Shown here: positions 8,453-16,979 of the stretch, in pieces | How positions within the stretch are numbered: the first letter of the stretch is position 1 | Layout of the letters: every line of letters starts with the position of its first letter | Assembly: GCF_963518785.1 (NCBI RefSeq) | Contig: NZ_CAUQKJ010000009.1 | Location: 41,407-105,406, forward strand | Reading direction: 5' to 3' | Length of the DNA: 64,000 bases | Source: an uncultured Campylobacter sp. | GTDB lineage: Bacteria > Campylobacterota > Campylobacteria > Campylobacterales > Campylobacteraceae | The notes under the pieces: model-generated | What the model saw: only the letters and a program-made list of their open reading frames with translations | Database searches by the model: none | Told to the model about the DNA's origin: nothing | Made by a program: the position numbers and the translations under genes

Positions 8453-9139
8453 ATGATTTTGTCGATGAAAAATAAATATATAGTCCGTTCCCGAATTTCG
8501 GAAAAGAAATTTAGAGAGATTTTGAAGTATTTCGCAGAGGATATAGAAGCTACTAAAATGTCAAATTTAACCGGAATTTCTAGAATTTCCATTAATAAAA
8601 TTCTAAAAAGCATTAGAATTTTGATATCCAAAGAGTGTGAGAAAATAAGTAAGTTTTCGGGTGAGATAGAGATAGATGAGAGCTACTTTGGAGCTAAGAG
8701 GGTAAGGGGAAAAAGAGGCAGAGGAGCAAGCGGAAAGCAGCCGGTGTTTGGAATGCTAAAGCGTGACGGTAAGGTCTATACCCAGATAGTTAAAAACTGC
8801 TCTGCTAATGAGTTGATACCTATATTATCTCAAAGCTCTACTATCTATTCTGATTGTTGGAAGGCTTATGATGGATTAGTGGATTATGGAGCTAAAGAGC
8901 ACTACAGAGTGAAGCACTCTAAAAATGAATTTGCTAACGGTAAAAATCATATAAACGGCATTGAGAATTTCTGGGGTTATGCTAAACATAGACTAGCTAA
9001 ATTTAAAGGCATTAAGAAAGAGAATTTCTTGCTGCATCTAAAGGAATGCGAATTCAGATATAATAACAGCAAAGATACAAGAGAACTCTATCGTATTTTA
9101 CTAAAGATGATAAGAGAGAATCCGCTTAACTTATCTTGA
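8453..9139 (+). CDS. IS1595-family transposase (ISXO2-like DDE domain)
   Basis: A 228-residue transposase. An N-terminal helix-turn-helix-like part (about 30-56, TGISRISINKILKS) precedes the ISXO2-like catalytic domain. Probable acidic residues: D75 in IEIDESYFG, D134 in IYSDCWKAYDG and E171 in HINGIENFWGYAKHRL. The basic stretch RGKRGRGASGKQP (86-97) and the Tyr-Asn-Asn segment near the end are typical. The zinc-ribbon N-terminus of some IS1595 members is absent, as in the IS1016-like group. AAAGGAG lies 9 bases before the ATG. The stop lies inside the right inverted repeat. Confidence 0.9.
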   Translation: MILSMKNKYIVRSRISEKKFREILKYFAEDIEATKMSNLTGISRISINKILKSIRILISKECEKISKFSGEIEIDESYFGAKRVRGKRGRGASGKQPVFGMLKRDGKVYTQIVKNCSANELIPILSQSSTIYSDCWKAYDGLVDYGAKEHYRVKHSKNEFANGKNHINGIENFWGYAKHRLAKFKGIKKENFLLHLKECEFRYNNSKDTRELYRILLKMIRENPLNLS

Positions 9140-9142
9140 GCC
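9126..9142. repeat. IS right terminal inverted repeat
   Basis: TTAACTTATCTTGAGCC, perfect complement of the left end. It includes the end of the transposase gene. Confidence 0.88.
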
Positions 9143-9150
9143 AAAATTTA
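9143..9150. repeat. target-site duplication, right copy
   Basis: AAAATTTA, identical to 8404-8411. Confidence 0.85.
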
Positions 9151-9202
9151 TATAAATCTGCTTGGAACAAATTTACTTTTGATGCATTGCTTAAAGCCCC
9201 AT

Positions 9203-9277
9203 CTACCGAGCCTCATACGCGATTTGCAGTGCCCAAACCTTATCTTGCAAATCCTTGCGTTGCCTATCTCCACTCAT
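9203..9277 (-). pseudogene. 24-codon ORF with strong ribosome site, possible gene remnant
   Basis: On the minus strand TAGGAG lies about 11 bases before an ATG that opens only 24 codons (MSGDRQRKDLQDKVWALQIA and four more). The good ribosome site in front of such a short frame suggests either a micro-peptide or the start of a gene truncated or decayed next to the insertion sequence. No family recognised. Confidence 0.3.
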
Positions 9278-9421
9278 TTAATAGTATCTCCTAAAAAATT
9301 TTATGCATATAAAATGGGGATGCTGCCGATAAAATTTAGAAATTTCATACGTTAATTTCGTAGCAGAATTTCGCTTCCTAAAATTTCATCGCAGCATGGT
9401 GCCGGCAGAAGGCTACTCGCG

Positions 9422-12400
9422 CTATCTGCCGCTTAGATACTCCTGCAGCGTTTTAACTTCAAGCGCGGATTCGTCCTTTATCGAGCAGATCGAGCGCGTA
9501 GCCGCGATCGCCGCCTTCATCGTCGTAAAATACGGCAGTCTAAAGCGCAGCACGCTCTGGCGGATCTTCGCGGCATCGGTAGAGTTTGATTTACTATCGC
9601 TAGTGTTGATGACGAGCGAAATTTCGCCGTTTTTGAGCTTGTCCTCGATATTTGGGCGACCCTCGCTGATTTTATAGACAAACTCGCACTCCACGCCGTT
9701 TTCGCCCAGCAGCTTGTGAGTGCCGCTCGTAGCGGCGATACTAAAGCCCGCGCTCGTAAATGCGCGCGCAAGCTCTACGGCTCGCAACTTGTCGTGATCA
9801 GCTAGCGACAAAAATACCTTGCCGCCGCTTGGAAGTGCGTTGCTAGCGCCGATTTGCGATTTAGCAAAGCTTTTGGCGAAATTTTCGCCGATACCCATCA
9901 CCTCGCCAGTGCTTTTCATCTCAGGCCCCAAAATCAAATCCGCGCCTGCAAGCTTGTTGAAAGGAAAGACGCTTTCTTTGACGCAGATATGATTTTTAAT
10001 GCGCGGTTTTAAAATTCCCTTCTCTTCGACCAGTACGCCGAATTCATCGTAAAATTTCAAAGCCTCGCGCAGGCCCCCTTGCCACATTACGCGGGTAGCG
10101 ACCTTTGCCATCGGAATTCCGGTCGCCTTGCTCACAAACGGCACGGTGCGGCTCGCGCGCGGATTTACCTCTATAATGTAAAGCTCGTTTTCAAAAATCG
10201 CGAATTGAATGTTCATAAGCCCCACGACGCCGAGATTTAGCGCAATCTCTTTGGTTTGACGACTTACCAGATCTATCATCTCCGCACTTAGACTAAGCGG
10301 CGGCAAAATACTCGCGCTATCGCCGCTGTGAATGCCCGCCTCCTCGATATGCTCCATTATCGCGCCGATATACACGTCGCGCCCGTCGCAGATCGCATCG
10401 ACGTCAAGCTCAGTCGCGTCAAGTAAAAATTTATCTATAAGCACCGGCGAGTGATCGCTCACGCGCACCGCCTCGCTCATATACTGCCTAAGCTCGGCTT
10501 CGCTATGTACGCGCCGCATCGCGCGACCGCCGAGCACGTAGCTAGGGCGCACGAGTACGGGATAGCCGATCGCTGCAGCCTTCTCAATTGCTTCGGCTTC
10601 GCTTATAGCGGTATCGTTTTTGGGCTGTTTGACGCCGATACTTGCGATAAACTCGCTAAATTTTTTGCGATCCTCAGCTACGTCTATCGTGCGCGCGCTC
10701 GTGCCGATGATCTTGGCTCCCACGGTGCTTAGGCGCTTGGCGAGCTTTAGCGGCGTTTGACCTCCGAAATGCACGATCACGCCGTCTGGGTTCTCGGCCT
10801 CGATGACCGCTCTAACGTGCTCGAAGTCGATCGGCTCGAAGTATAAAATATCGCTCGTGTCGTAGTCGGTGCTGACGGTTTCGGGGTTGCAGTTATACAT
10901 TATCGTAGTGATCCCCATATCGCGCAGAGCGTAGCTAGCGTGCACGCAGCAGTAGTCAAACTCGATACCCTGCCCTATGCGGTTCGGACCGCCGCCGATG
11001 ATGAGGACTTTTTTATTATCTTTTGAAATTTTACGGCTTGCGATGGCGGGCGTTATGTTGGTGCTGGAATACAGATACGGAGTAAGCGCCGCAAACTCGC
11101 CTGCACAGGTATCTACTTCGTTGTATTCAAGGTCGATACCCTGTCTGGCGCAGGCAAAATGGATATCGTTTTGCGTAAGGCCCAGATTGTCCTTTTTGTT
11201 GATCAAATTTGCGATCATCTTATCGCTAAAGCCCCAACTCTTAGCCTGTCTCAAAAGCGCCGCGTCGTTGATGATCTCCATATCGATGCGCTCTTCAAAT
11301 TTTACGATCTGCTCGATCTGGCTCAAAAACCAGCGATCGATCTTGCTAAGCTCGTAAATTTGATCCACGCTCATACCCGCTCTAAAGCCCTGAGCGATGT
11401 ATAAAATTCTATCTTGCTGTGCGTTTCTAAGCCCGAATATGAGATCTTTTTCGCTTAAGCTTAATTCTACGAAGCCGAAGTAGCCCTTCTCCAGCGAACA
11501 CAGCGCCTTTTGGATACTCTCTTTAAAGCTGCGCCCGATCGCCATCACCTCCCCGATGCTTTTCATCGCAGTGCCCAGATACGGGTCTGCGCCGGGGAAT
11601 TTTTCAAACGCAAAGCGCGGAATTTTAGTCACGATATAATCGATCACCGGCTCAAAGCTTGCAGGCGTGCCGGTGATGTCGTTTTTGATCTCGTCCAGGC
11701 TAAAGCCTACCGCCAGCATCGTAGCGACCTTGGCGATCGGATAGCCCGTGGCTTTGGACGCAAGCGCCGAGCTGCGGCTTACGCGCGGGTTCATCTCGAT
11801 GACGATCATCCGCCCCGTTTGCGGATTTACCGCAAACTGCACGTTTGAGCCGCCCGTATCCACGCCGATCTCGCGTAAAATTTTAAAGCTCGCGTCGCGC
11901 ATCGCCTGGTATTCTTTGTCGGTAAGCGTAAGAGCGGGCGCGACCGTGATGCTATCGCCCGTATGCACGCCCATCGGGTCGAAATTTTCGATCGAGCAGA
12001 CGATGATGCAGTTGTCCTTGTGATCGCGGATCACCTCCATTTCGAACTCTTTCCATCCAAGCAGGCTCTCTTCGATCAAAATTTCATTTATCGGGCTTAC
12101 ATCTAGCCCATTTTGCGCGACCTCTTTAAACTCGTCGATATTGTACGCCACGCCGCTACCTGCGCCGCCCAGGGTGTAGCTGGCGCGGATAATGAGCGGA
12201 AAGCCGATCTCATTCGCCGCAGCCATCGCCTCTTCAATATTATAGGCGTATTTGGATTTAGGCAGATCCATTCCGATCTTAATCATCGCCTCTTTAAATT
12301 TTACCCTATCCTCGCCTTTTTTTATCGCTTCAGGCTTGGCGCCTAGAAATTTTACCCCCGCTAGCTCGCCGCTTTCGTAAGCCTGCATCGCGACGTTTAG

Positions 12401-12685
12401 CGCGACCTGTCCGCCCATCGTAGGCAGGATCGCGTCGACGCCCTCGCGCTTTATGATACGCAAAATGCTCTCTTTGGTGATCGGCTCGATATAGGTAGCG
12501 TCGGCAAAATCGGGATCGGTCATAATGGTAGCGGGGTTAGAGTTTATTAGCACTACGCGGTATCCGAGGCTCTTTAGCGTCTTGGCAGCCTGCGTGCCGC
12601 TGTAATCGAACTCGCACGCCTGGCCGATTACGATCGGACCGCTGCCGATCAGCAAAATCGTCTTAATATCATCTCTTTTGGGCAT
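9422..12685 (-). CDS. carB: carbamoyl-phosphate synthase large subunit
   Basis: Makes carbamoyl phosphate for arginine and pyrimidine synthesis with the CarA glutaminase, whose gene is not in this window. The 1087 residues show the two homologous ATP-grasp halves (first about 1-400, second from about 555, opening at VLIIGGGPNRIGQGIEFDY), an oligomerisation region between them and a C-terminal MGS-like allosteric domain (from about 945). ATG at 12685 is preferred over an in-frame TTG three bases upstream; AAAGGA within the end of mreC serves as its ribosome site. It is the last gene of the fabZ-to-carB run. Confidence 0.96.
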   Translation of the reverse strand: MPKRDDIKTILLIGSGPIVIGQACEFDYSGTQAAKTLKSLGYRVVLINSNPATIMTDPDFADATYIEPITKESILRIIKREGVDAILPTMGGQVALNVAMQAYESGELAGVKFLGAKPEAIKKGEDRVKFKEAMIKIGMDLPKSKYAYNIEEAMAAANEIGFPLIIRASYTLGGAGSGVAYNIDEFKEVAQNGLDVSPINEILIEESLLGWKEFEMEVIRDHKDNCIIVCSIENFDPMGVHTGDSITVAPALTLTDKEYQAMRDASFKILREIGVDTGGSNVQFAVNPQTGRMIVIEMNPRVSRSSALASKATGYPIAKVATMLAVGFSLDEIKNDITGTPASFEPVIDYIVTKIPRFAFEKFPGADPYLGTAMKSIGEVMAIGRSFKESIQKALCSLEKGYFGFVELSLSEKDLIFGLRNAQQDRILYIAQGFRAGMSVDQIYELSKIDRWFLSQIEQIVKFEERIDMEIINDAALLRQAKSWGFSDKMIANLINKKDNLGLTQNDIHFACARQGIDLEYNEVDTCAGEFAALTPYLYSSTNITPAIASRKISKDNKKVLIIGGGPNRIGQGIEFDYCCVHASYALRDMGITTIMYNCNPETVSTDYDTSDILYFEPIDFEHVRAVIEAENPDGVIVHFGGQTPLKLAKRLSTVGAKIIGTSARTIDVAEDRKKFSEFIASIGVKQPKNDTAISEAEAIEKAAAIGYPVLVRPSYVLGGRAMRRVHSEAELRQYMSEAVRVSDHSPVLIDKFLLDATELDVDAICDGRDVYIGAIMEHIEEAGIHSGDSASILPPLSLSAEMIDLVSRQTKEIALNLGVVGLMNIQFAIFENELYIIEVNPRASRTVPFVSKATGIPMAKVATRVMWQGGLREALKFYDEFGVLVEEKGILKPRIKNHICVKESVFPFNKLAGADLILGPEMKSTGEVMGIGENFAKSFAKSQIGASNALPSGGKVFLSLADHDKLRAVELARAFTSAGFSIAATSGTHKLLGENGVECEFVYKISEGRPNIEDKLKNGEISLVINTSDSKSNSTDAAKIRQSVLRFRLPYFTTMKAAIAATRSICSIKDESALEVKTLQEYLSGR

Positions 12686-13434
12686 CAATTTTCCTTTGTA
12701 ACGACATACAAAAACGCCGGCATCTCGGAGCTCACGTAGGGCTCTACGACGGCGCTTTTGTATAGCTTCCCGTTTTGAATCTCTTTAACCTTTCCTACCG
12801 GTACGCCGGCAAAAAAAATCCCGTCCTTGCCGCTCGTAAGTACCTCATCGCCTACCTTGGGATCGAGCCACTGCGGGATGTATCTAACCACGAGCTCATT
12901 TTTTTCGCCGCCCGCGACGCCCGGAATTTGAGCATCGCCTATGAAAACGGAGAAGTTGCTCTTTTCGTCGCGCTGCAAGATCGCAAGCGGGCGCCCATCT
13001 TTATTTACTAAAATTCCTGCAGTTTTACCCTCGCTGATGAGGCCGTAAATTTTGTTTGGGTCAAAATTTTCAAAATTTACGAAGAATTTATTGTAGTCGT
13101 TTAAATTTGCATAGCTCAGCGCCTTTACGAGCTGAACTTTGGGCTCGTAGACGGAGCTGTTTTTGTCGATCAAAATTTTATTGAGCTCGCCCGCGAACGT
13201 ACTAAGCAGCATTGCCGATTTTTTTAGCTCGGCGTTTTCTTCTCGTAGAGCTTTGATCGTCTCTGCCTGGTTAAAATGCTCGTTCACAGCGCTTTTTACC
13301 CGATCACTCACGCCGTAATAAACCTCTAAAATTCCTCCTGCAAATCCGATAAATTTGCCGTGGATATACGAGCCGAACGTAAGCGAAACGGCTACCAGCA
13401 AAACCGCGACGAGGAGGAGTTTGAGATTAGTCAT
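12685..13434 (-). CDS. mreC: rod shape-determining protein MreC
   Basis: A bitopic inner-membrane protein linking cytoplasmic MreB filaments to the periplasmic wall machinery. The 249 residues show one N-terminal membrane segment (about 5-30), a short coiled coil (about 55-85, KALREENAELKKS) and a beta-rich periplasmic domain containing GDEVLTSGKDGIFFAGVPVG near the C-terminus, the MreC hallmark. It overlaps mreB by 8 bases and its stop overlaps the carB start by one base. MreD is not adjacent, as in other Campylobacter. Confidence 0.9.
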   Translation of the reverse strand: MTNLKLLLVAVLLVAVSLTFGSYIHGKFIGFAGGILEVYYGVSDRVKSAVNEHFNQAETIKALREENAELKKSAMLLSTFAGELNKILIDKNSSVYEPKVQLVKALSYANLNDYNKFFVNFENFDPNKIYGLISEGKTAGILVNKDGRPLAILQRDEKSNFSVFIGDAQIPGVAGGEKNELVVRYIPQWLDPKVGDEVLTSGKDGIFFAGVPVGKVKEIQNGKLYKSAVVEPYVSSEMPAFLYVVTKEN

Positions 13435-14461
13435 TTGCCGCTTGTTTTAGCGATTTGATCTCTTCTAGGGCTTTTCCAGTGCCGTTTGCGACGCACAGTA
13501 GCGGCTCGTCCGCGACGAAAACCGGAAGCTTTACGGTGTCGCTTAGATATTTATCTAATCCGCGAATGAGCGCACCGCCGCCCGTTAGCACGACGCCGTT
13601 TTCAACGATGTCGGCGGCGACTTCTGGCTGAATGCTCTCAAGCACAAATTTCAGCGCGTCTGCAATCTCTCTGATCGAGTCTTTAATCGCCTCTCTAACG
13701 TCCTCACTCGTAAGATCGACCGAGCTTAAAAGCCCGCTGATCTGGTCTTTTCCTTTGACCGTGTATGTAAGATCTTTTTGCTGCTGTACCGCTGTGCCGA
13801 TCTTGATCTTAATCTCTTCGGCGGCGCGCTCCGAAATAAGCAGGCTATATTTTTCTTTGACGTAATTAACGATGCTCGCGTCGATCTTATCGCCCGCGAC
13901 GCGGACGGATTTGGCGCTGATGATGCCGCCTAAAGAGATGACGCCGATCTCGGTGGTACCGCCGCCGATATCTACGACCAGCGAGCCGCGCGCTTCATTG
14001 ACCGGCAAACCCGCGCCGATCGCCGCAGCCATCGGCTCTTCGATTAGATAAACTTCGCGCGCACCCGCTATCATCGCGCTTTCTCGCACGGCTTTGCGCT
14101 CGACCTGAGTTAGCCCGTAAGGAACCGAGATTATGATGCGCGGACTTACGAAAAAGCGGCGCTTGTGGGTCTTTTCGATGAAATATCTAATCATCTTCTC
14201 TGTCATATCAAAATCCGCGATAACGCCGTCCTTCATCGGGCGCACCGCTTCGATATCGCCGGGAGTGCGTCCGAGCATCTCTTTAGCTTCGGCGCCCACG
14301 GCGATGATCCTTTGCTTGCCGTAGCGCTCGTTTTGTACCGCGACGACGCTCGGCTCGTTGATGATGATGCCTTTATCTTTTAGTAGCACAAGCGTGTTTG
14401 CCGTACCTAGATCGATGCCCATATCCCTAGAAAATAATCCTAGAATAGAATCAAGTAACAT
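13427..14461 (-). CDS. mreB: rod shape-determining protein MreB
   Basis: Actin-like ATPase that organises lateral wall synthesis under the membrane. The 344 residues fit the family. Phosphate-1 motif DMGIDLGTANTLV (13-25), connect and phosphate-2 motif VDIGGGTTEIGVISLG, and the adenosine motif LTGGGALIRGLD near the C-terminus are all present. It overlaps mreC by 8 bases and follows clpX after 9 bases, consistent with co-transcription. Confidence 0.96.
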   Translation of the reverse strand: MLLDSILGLFSRDMGIDLGTANTLVLLKDKGIIINEPSVVAVQNERYGKQRIIAVGAEAKEMLGRTPGDIEAVRPMKDGVIADFDMTEKMIRYFIEKTHKRRFFVSPRIIISVPYGLTQVERKAVRESAMIAGAREVYLIEEPMAAAIGAGLPVNEARGSLVVDIGGGTTEIGVISLGGIISAKSVRVAGDKIDASIVNYVKEKYSLLISERAAEEIKIKIGTAVQQQKDLTYTVKGKDQISGLLSSVDLTSEDVREAIKDSIREIADALKFVLESIQPEVAADIVENGVVLTGGGALIRGLDKYLSDTVKLPVFVADEPLLCVANGTGKALEEIKSLKQAAND

Positions 14462-14470
14462 TTATCCCCT

Positions 14471-15709
14471 TTATGCAGTTAAATTTTGTTTTACAAGTAT
14501 CGGCTTAGATACGCCATCTACGACCTCTTTGGAGATGATGACGTCATAGCCCTTAAGCTCGGGCAGATCGAACATAATATCGACCATGATCTCCTCGATT
14601 ATGCTGCGAAGTCCGCGTGCGCCCGTTTTGCGCTTGATCGCAAGGCTCGCAACCTCCCTTAGCGCGTCGTCGTCAAATTTTAAATTTGCGCCATCTATCG
14701 CAAAGAGCTTTTGATATTGCTTTAAGATCGCGTTTTTCGGCTCGGTTAAAATTCTAACCATCGCCTTTTCGTCGATCTCATTTAGCGTAGCCACTACGTG
14801 CAATCGCCCGATGAGCTCGGGAATTATGCCGTAATGCACCAGATCGTCGGCCTCGACCATATTTAGTAAATTTAAGCTTTCTTTCTTGCTGCGCTTGGTT
14901 TGGTTAAATCCTAGCACGTTCTGCCCGATGCGGCGGTTGATGATCTCGTTTAGCCCGTCGAATGCGCCGCCGCAGACGAATAAGATATTAGTAGTATCGA
15001 TCTGAATGAAATCCTGATTTGGATGCTTACGGCCGCCCTTCGGCGGGATATTAACGACGCTTCCTTCGATGATCTTAAGAAGCGCTTGCTGCACCCCTTC
15101 GCCGCTTACGTCGCGCGTGATGCTGCGGTTTTCGCTCATTCGCGCGATCTTATCGATCTCATCTACGAATACGATACCGCGCTGCGCCTTCTCTACGTCG
15201 CCGTCCGCGGCCTGCAAAAGGCGGGTAAGGATGTTTTCTACGTCCTCGCCGACGTAGCCCGCTTCCGTTAGGCTCGTAGCGTCGCTAATGGCGATCGGCA
15301 CATCCAAAAATTTCGCCAAAGTCTGCGCCATAAGCGTCTTGCCGCTGCCGGTAGGGCCGATGAGCAAGATATTTGATTTTGAAATTTCGGTATCGTCGCC
15401 CTTCGCGTCGGTCTGTCTGAAAATTCTTTTATAGTGGTTGTAAACGCCGACGCTAAAAATTTTCTTAGCGCGCTCCTGACCGATGACGTAGCGATTTAGC
15501 ACTTCCATCAGCGCCTTTGGCTTGATAGCCTCGAAATCGATCTCTTTATTTTGATTTTGTATCGCCTCGTTTTGGCCTTCGCTGCCGTGGATAGCGGCGT
15601 ATGCCATATCGATACAATAGCTGCAGATAGCCGCCGTACCGTCGTCGTTAGGATAGATACGACGTCCGTCCGCGCCCGTCTCACCGCAAAAACTGCACTT
15701 ATTTGCCAT
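14471..15709 (-). CDS. clpX: ATP-dependent Clp protease ATPase subunit ClpX
   Basis: AAA+ unfoldase that feeds substrates to ClpP. The 412 residues start with the N-terminal zinc-binding domain (two CxxC pairs: CSFC and CSYC within the first 35 residues). Walker A is GPTGSGKT, Walker B is IVFVDEIDKIA, and the GYVGED pore-loop segment is present. Its start overlaps the lpxA stop by one base. Confidence 0.96.
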   Translation of the reverse strand: MANKCSFCGETGADGRRIYPNDDGTAAICSYCIDMAYAAIHGSEGQNEAIQNQNKEIDFEAIKPKALMEVLNRYVIGQERAKKIFSVGVYNHYKRIFRQTDAKGDDTEISKSNILLIGPTGSGKTLMAQTLAKFLDVPIAISDATSLTEAGYVGEDVENILTRLLQAADGDVEKAQRGIVFVDEIDKIARMSENRSITRDVSGEGVQQALLKIIEGSVVNIPPKGGRKHPNQDFIQIDTTNILFVCGGAFDGLNEIINRRIGQNVLGFNQTKRSKKESLNLLNMVEADDLVHYGIIPELIGRLHVVATLNEIDEKAMVRILTEPKNAILKQYQKLFAIDGANLKFDDDALREVASLAIKRKTGARGLRSIIEEIMVDIMFDLPELKGYDVIISKEVVDGVSKPILVKQNLTA

Positions 15710-16497
15710 TAAATTTTACCTTTATCTAGCGGAATCCCGCGTTTCGTGTTGATTATAAACTCGCACATCTTGCGCACGTTTTGATCGCTCGTTTCGTTTA
15801 ATAAAATTTGCGCCTGCTCCTTTAAGCCCCCGCCTTGGTTGAATAAAAATTTATACGCCCGATTTATTGTCTCGACCGTCTCTTTATCGAAGCGGCGGCG
15901 GATGCCCGTTAAATTTAACCCGCGGATATAGGCGCGATTTCCCTCGGCTAGGCAAAACGGCACCACGTCCTGACTAAGCGCGCTAGCCCCTGCGATCATG
16001 CAGCTCTCGCCGATACGAACGAATTGATGCACGGGGGTAAGTCCGCCGATAACGGCATAATCGCCCATTACGACGTGGCCTGCGAGCGTGGCGTTGTTAG
16101 CTAGGATTATGTTGCTGCCCAGCACGCAATCGTGTGCGATATGGCAATACGCCATCATAAATAGATTATCGCCGATGCGCGTAAATCCGTCGCCCTTATG
16201 CGAGCCCGAGCTGATCGTACAAAACTCGTGTATCGTAGCGTTTTTGCCGATGATTAGCCCCGTGCGCTCGCCATCTTCAAAGCTCATATCTTGTGGAATT
16301 TCGCCCACGATCGCGTATGAAAAAATTTTAGAGCCCTCGCCGATTTGCGTATCGCCGATGATGCGCGCCCCCTGCTTGATTGTGCAGCCGTCGCCGATTT
16401 TAGCCTGCGCGCTTATGAAAGCATACGGCTCGATCACAACCTTGGCTCCGATCTGCGCGCCGTCCTCGATGATCGCCGTGTGGTGAACTTTAGCCAT
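15709..16497 (-). CDS. lpxA: UDP-N-acetylglucosamine acyltransferase
   Basis: Adds the first 3-hydroxyacyl chain to UDP-GlcNAc in lipid A synthesis. The 262 residues form a left-handed beta-helix of hexapeptide repeats (AKIGDGCTIKQGARIIGD and so on) followed by a helical C-terminus. The catalytic histidine is expected in the MMAYCHIAHDC stretch. It abuts fabZ and clpX with single-base overlaps, linking lipid A and fatty-acid elongation in one transcript. Confidence 0.95.
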   Translation of the reverse strand: MAKVHHTAIIEDGAQIGAKVVIEPYAFISAQAKIGDGCTIKQGARIIGDTQIGEGSKIFSYAIVGEIPQDMSFEDGERTGLIIGKNATIHEFCTISSGSHKGDGFTRIGDNLFMMAYCHIAHDCVLGSNIILANNATLAGHVVMGDYAVIGGLTPVHQFVRIGESCMIAGASALSQDVVPFCLAEGNRAYIRGLNLTGIRRRFDKETVETINRAYKFLFNQGGGLKEQAQILLNETSDQNVRKMCEFIINTKRGIPLDKGKI

Positions 16498-16946
16498 TAT
16501 TTATCCATTATCATCGCTTGAAGTTCCGCCTGTGCGGCCAGTGTGGCGCCGTCGTTGATGTAGGCTTCGCCCTTTAGCACCCAGATGCGTCCGCGGTGTT
16601 TGATTACGCTGATGCGATATTCAAGCTTGTCGCCGGGGCGGACGGGACTTCTAAATTTAGCGTTGTCGATACTCATAAAATACACGACCTTGTCGCTTAG
16701 ATCGACACCGTCTTTTTCCATGCTCTTAAACGCCAGCACGCCGCCTGCCTGCGCTAAGCCCTCGATAATCATTACGCCAGGATAGATCGGATGGCCTGGG
16801 AAGTGGCCCTGAAAGATCTGCTCGTTGTAGGTTACGTTTTTATAGGCCTTGATACTTTCGCCTATGCTGAGCTCTTCGACGCGGTCTATGAGCAAAAACG
16901 GAAAACGATGAGGTAGGATGGAGAGGATTTCGTTTATATCTATCAT
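16497..16946 (-). CDS. fabZ: 3-hydroxyacyl-ACP dehydratase FabZ
   Basis: Dehydrates 3-hydroxyacyl-ACP in fatty-acid elongation. The 149-residue hot-dog-fold protein has the conserved LPHRFPFLLIDRV start and the active-site segment GHFPGHPIYPGVMIIEGLAQ with the catalytic histidine and, further on, glutamate. It is the first gene of the tightly packed fabZ-lpxA-clpX-mreB-mreC-carB group, 33 bases after queH. Confidence 0.95.
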   Translation of the reverse strand: MIDINEILSILPHRFPFLLIDRVEELSIGESIKAYKNVTYNEQIFQGHFPGHPIYPGVMIIEGLAQAGGVLAFKSMEKDGVDLSDKVVYFMSIDNAKFRSPVRPGDKLEYRISVIKHRGRIWVLKGEAYINDGATLAAQAELQAMIMDK

Positions 16947-16979
16947 TGATCTGCCTTTTTTAGAAATTTTAGAATCTTA

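Larger units (their letters stand above)
8412..9142 (+). mobile_element. intact IS1595-family insertion sequence, 731 bp
   Basis: The element runs between two perfect 17-bp inverted repeats starting GGCTCAAGATAAG and is bracketed by 8-bp direct repeats. It carries one full-length transposase gene. The small size, terminal repeats, 8-bp duplication and DDE-type transposase with an ISXO2-like core point to IS1595, probably the compact IS1016-like subgroup (subgroup is inference). Perfect ends, a complete gene and an intact duplication suggest a recent, possibly still mobile, insertion. It sits between the SurA-like gene and carB and breaks no long gene. Confidence 0.88.
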
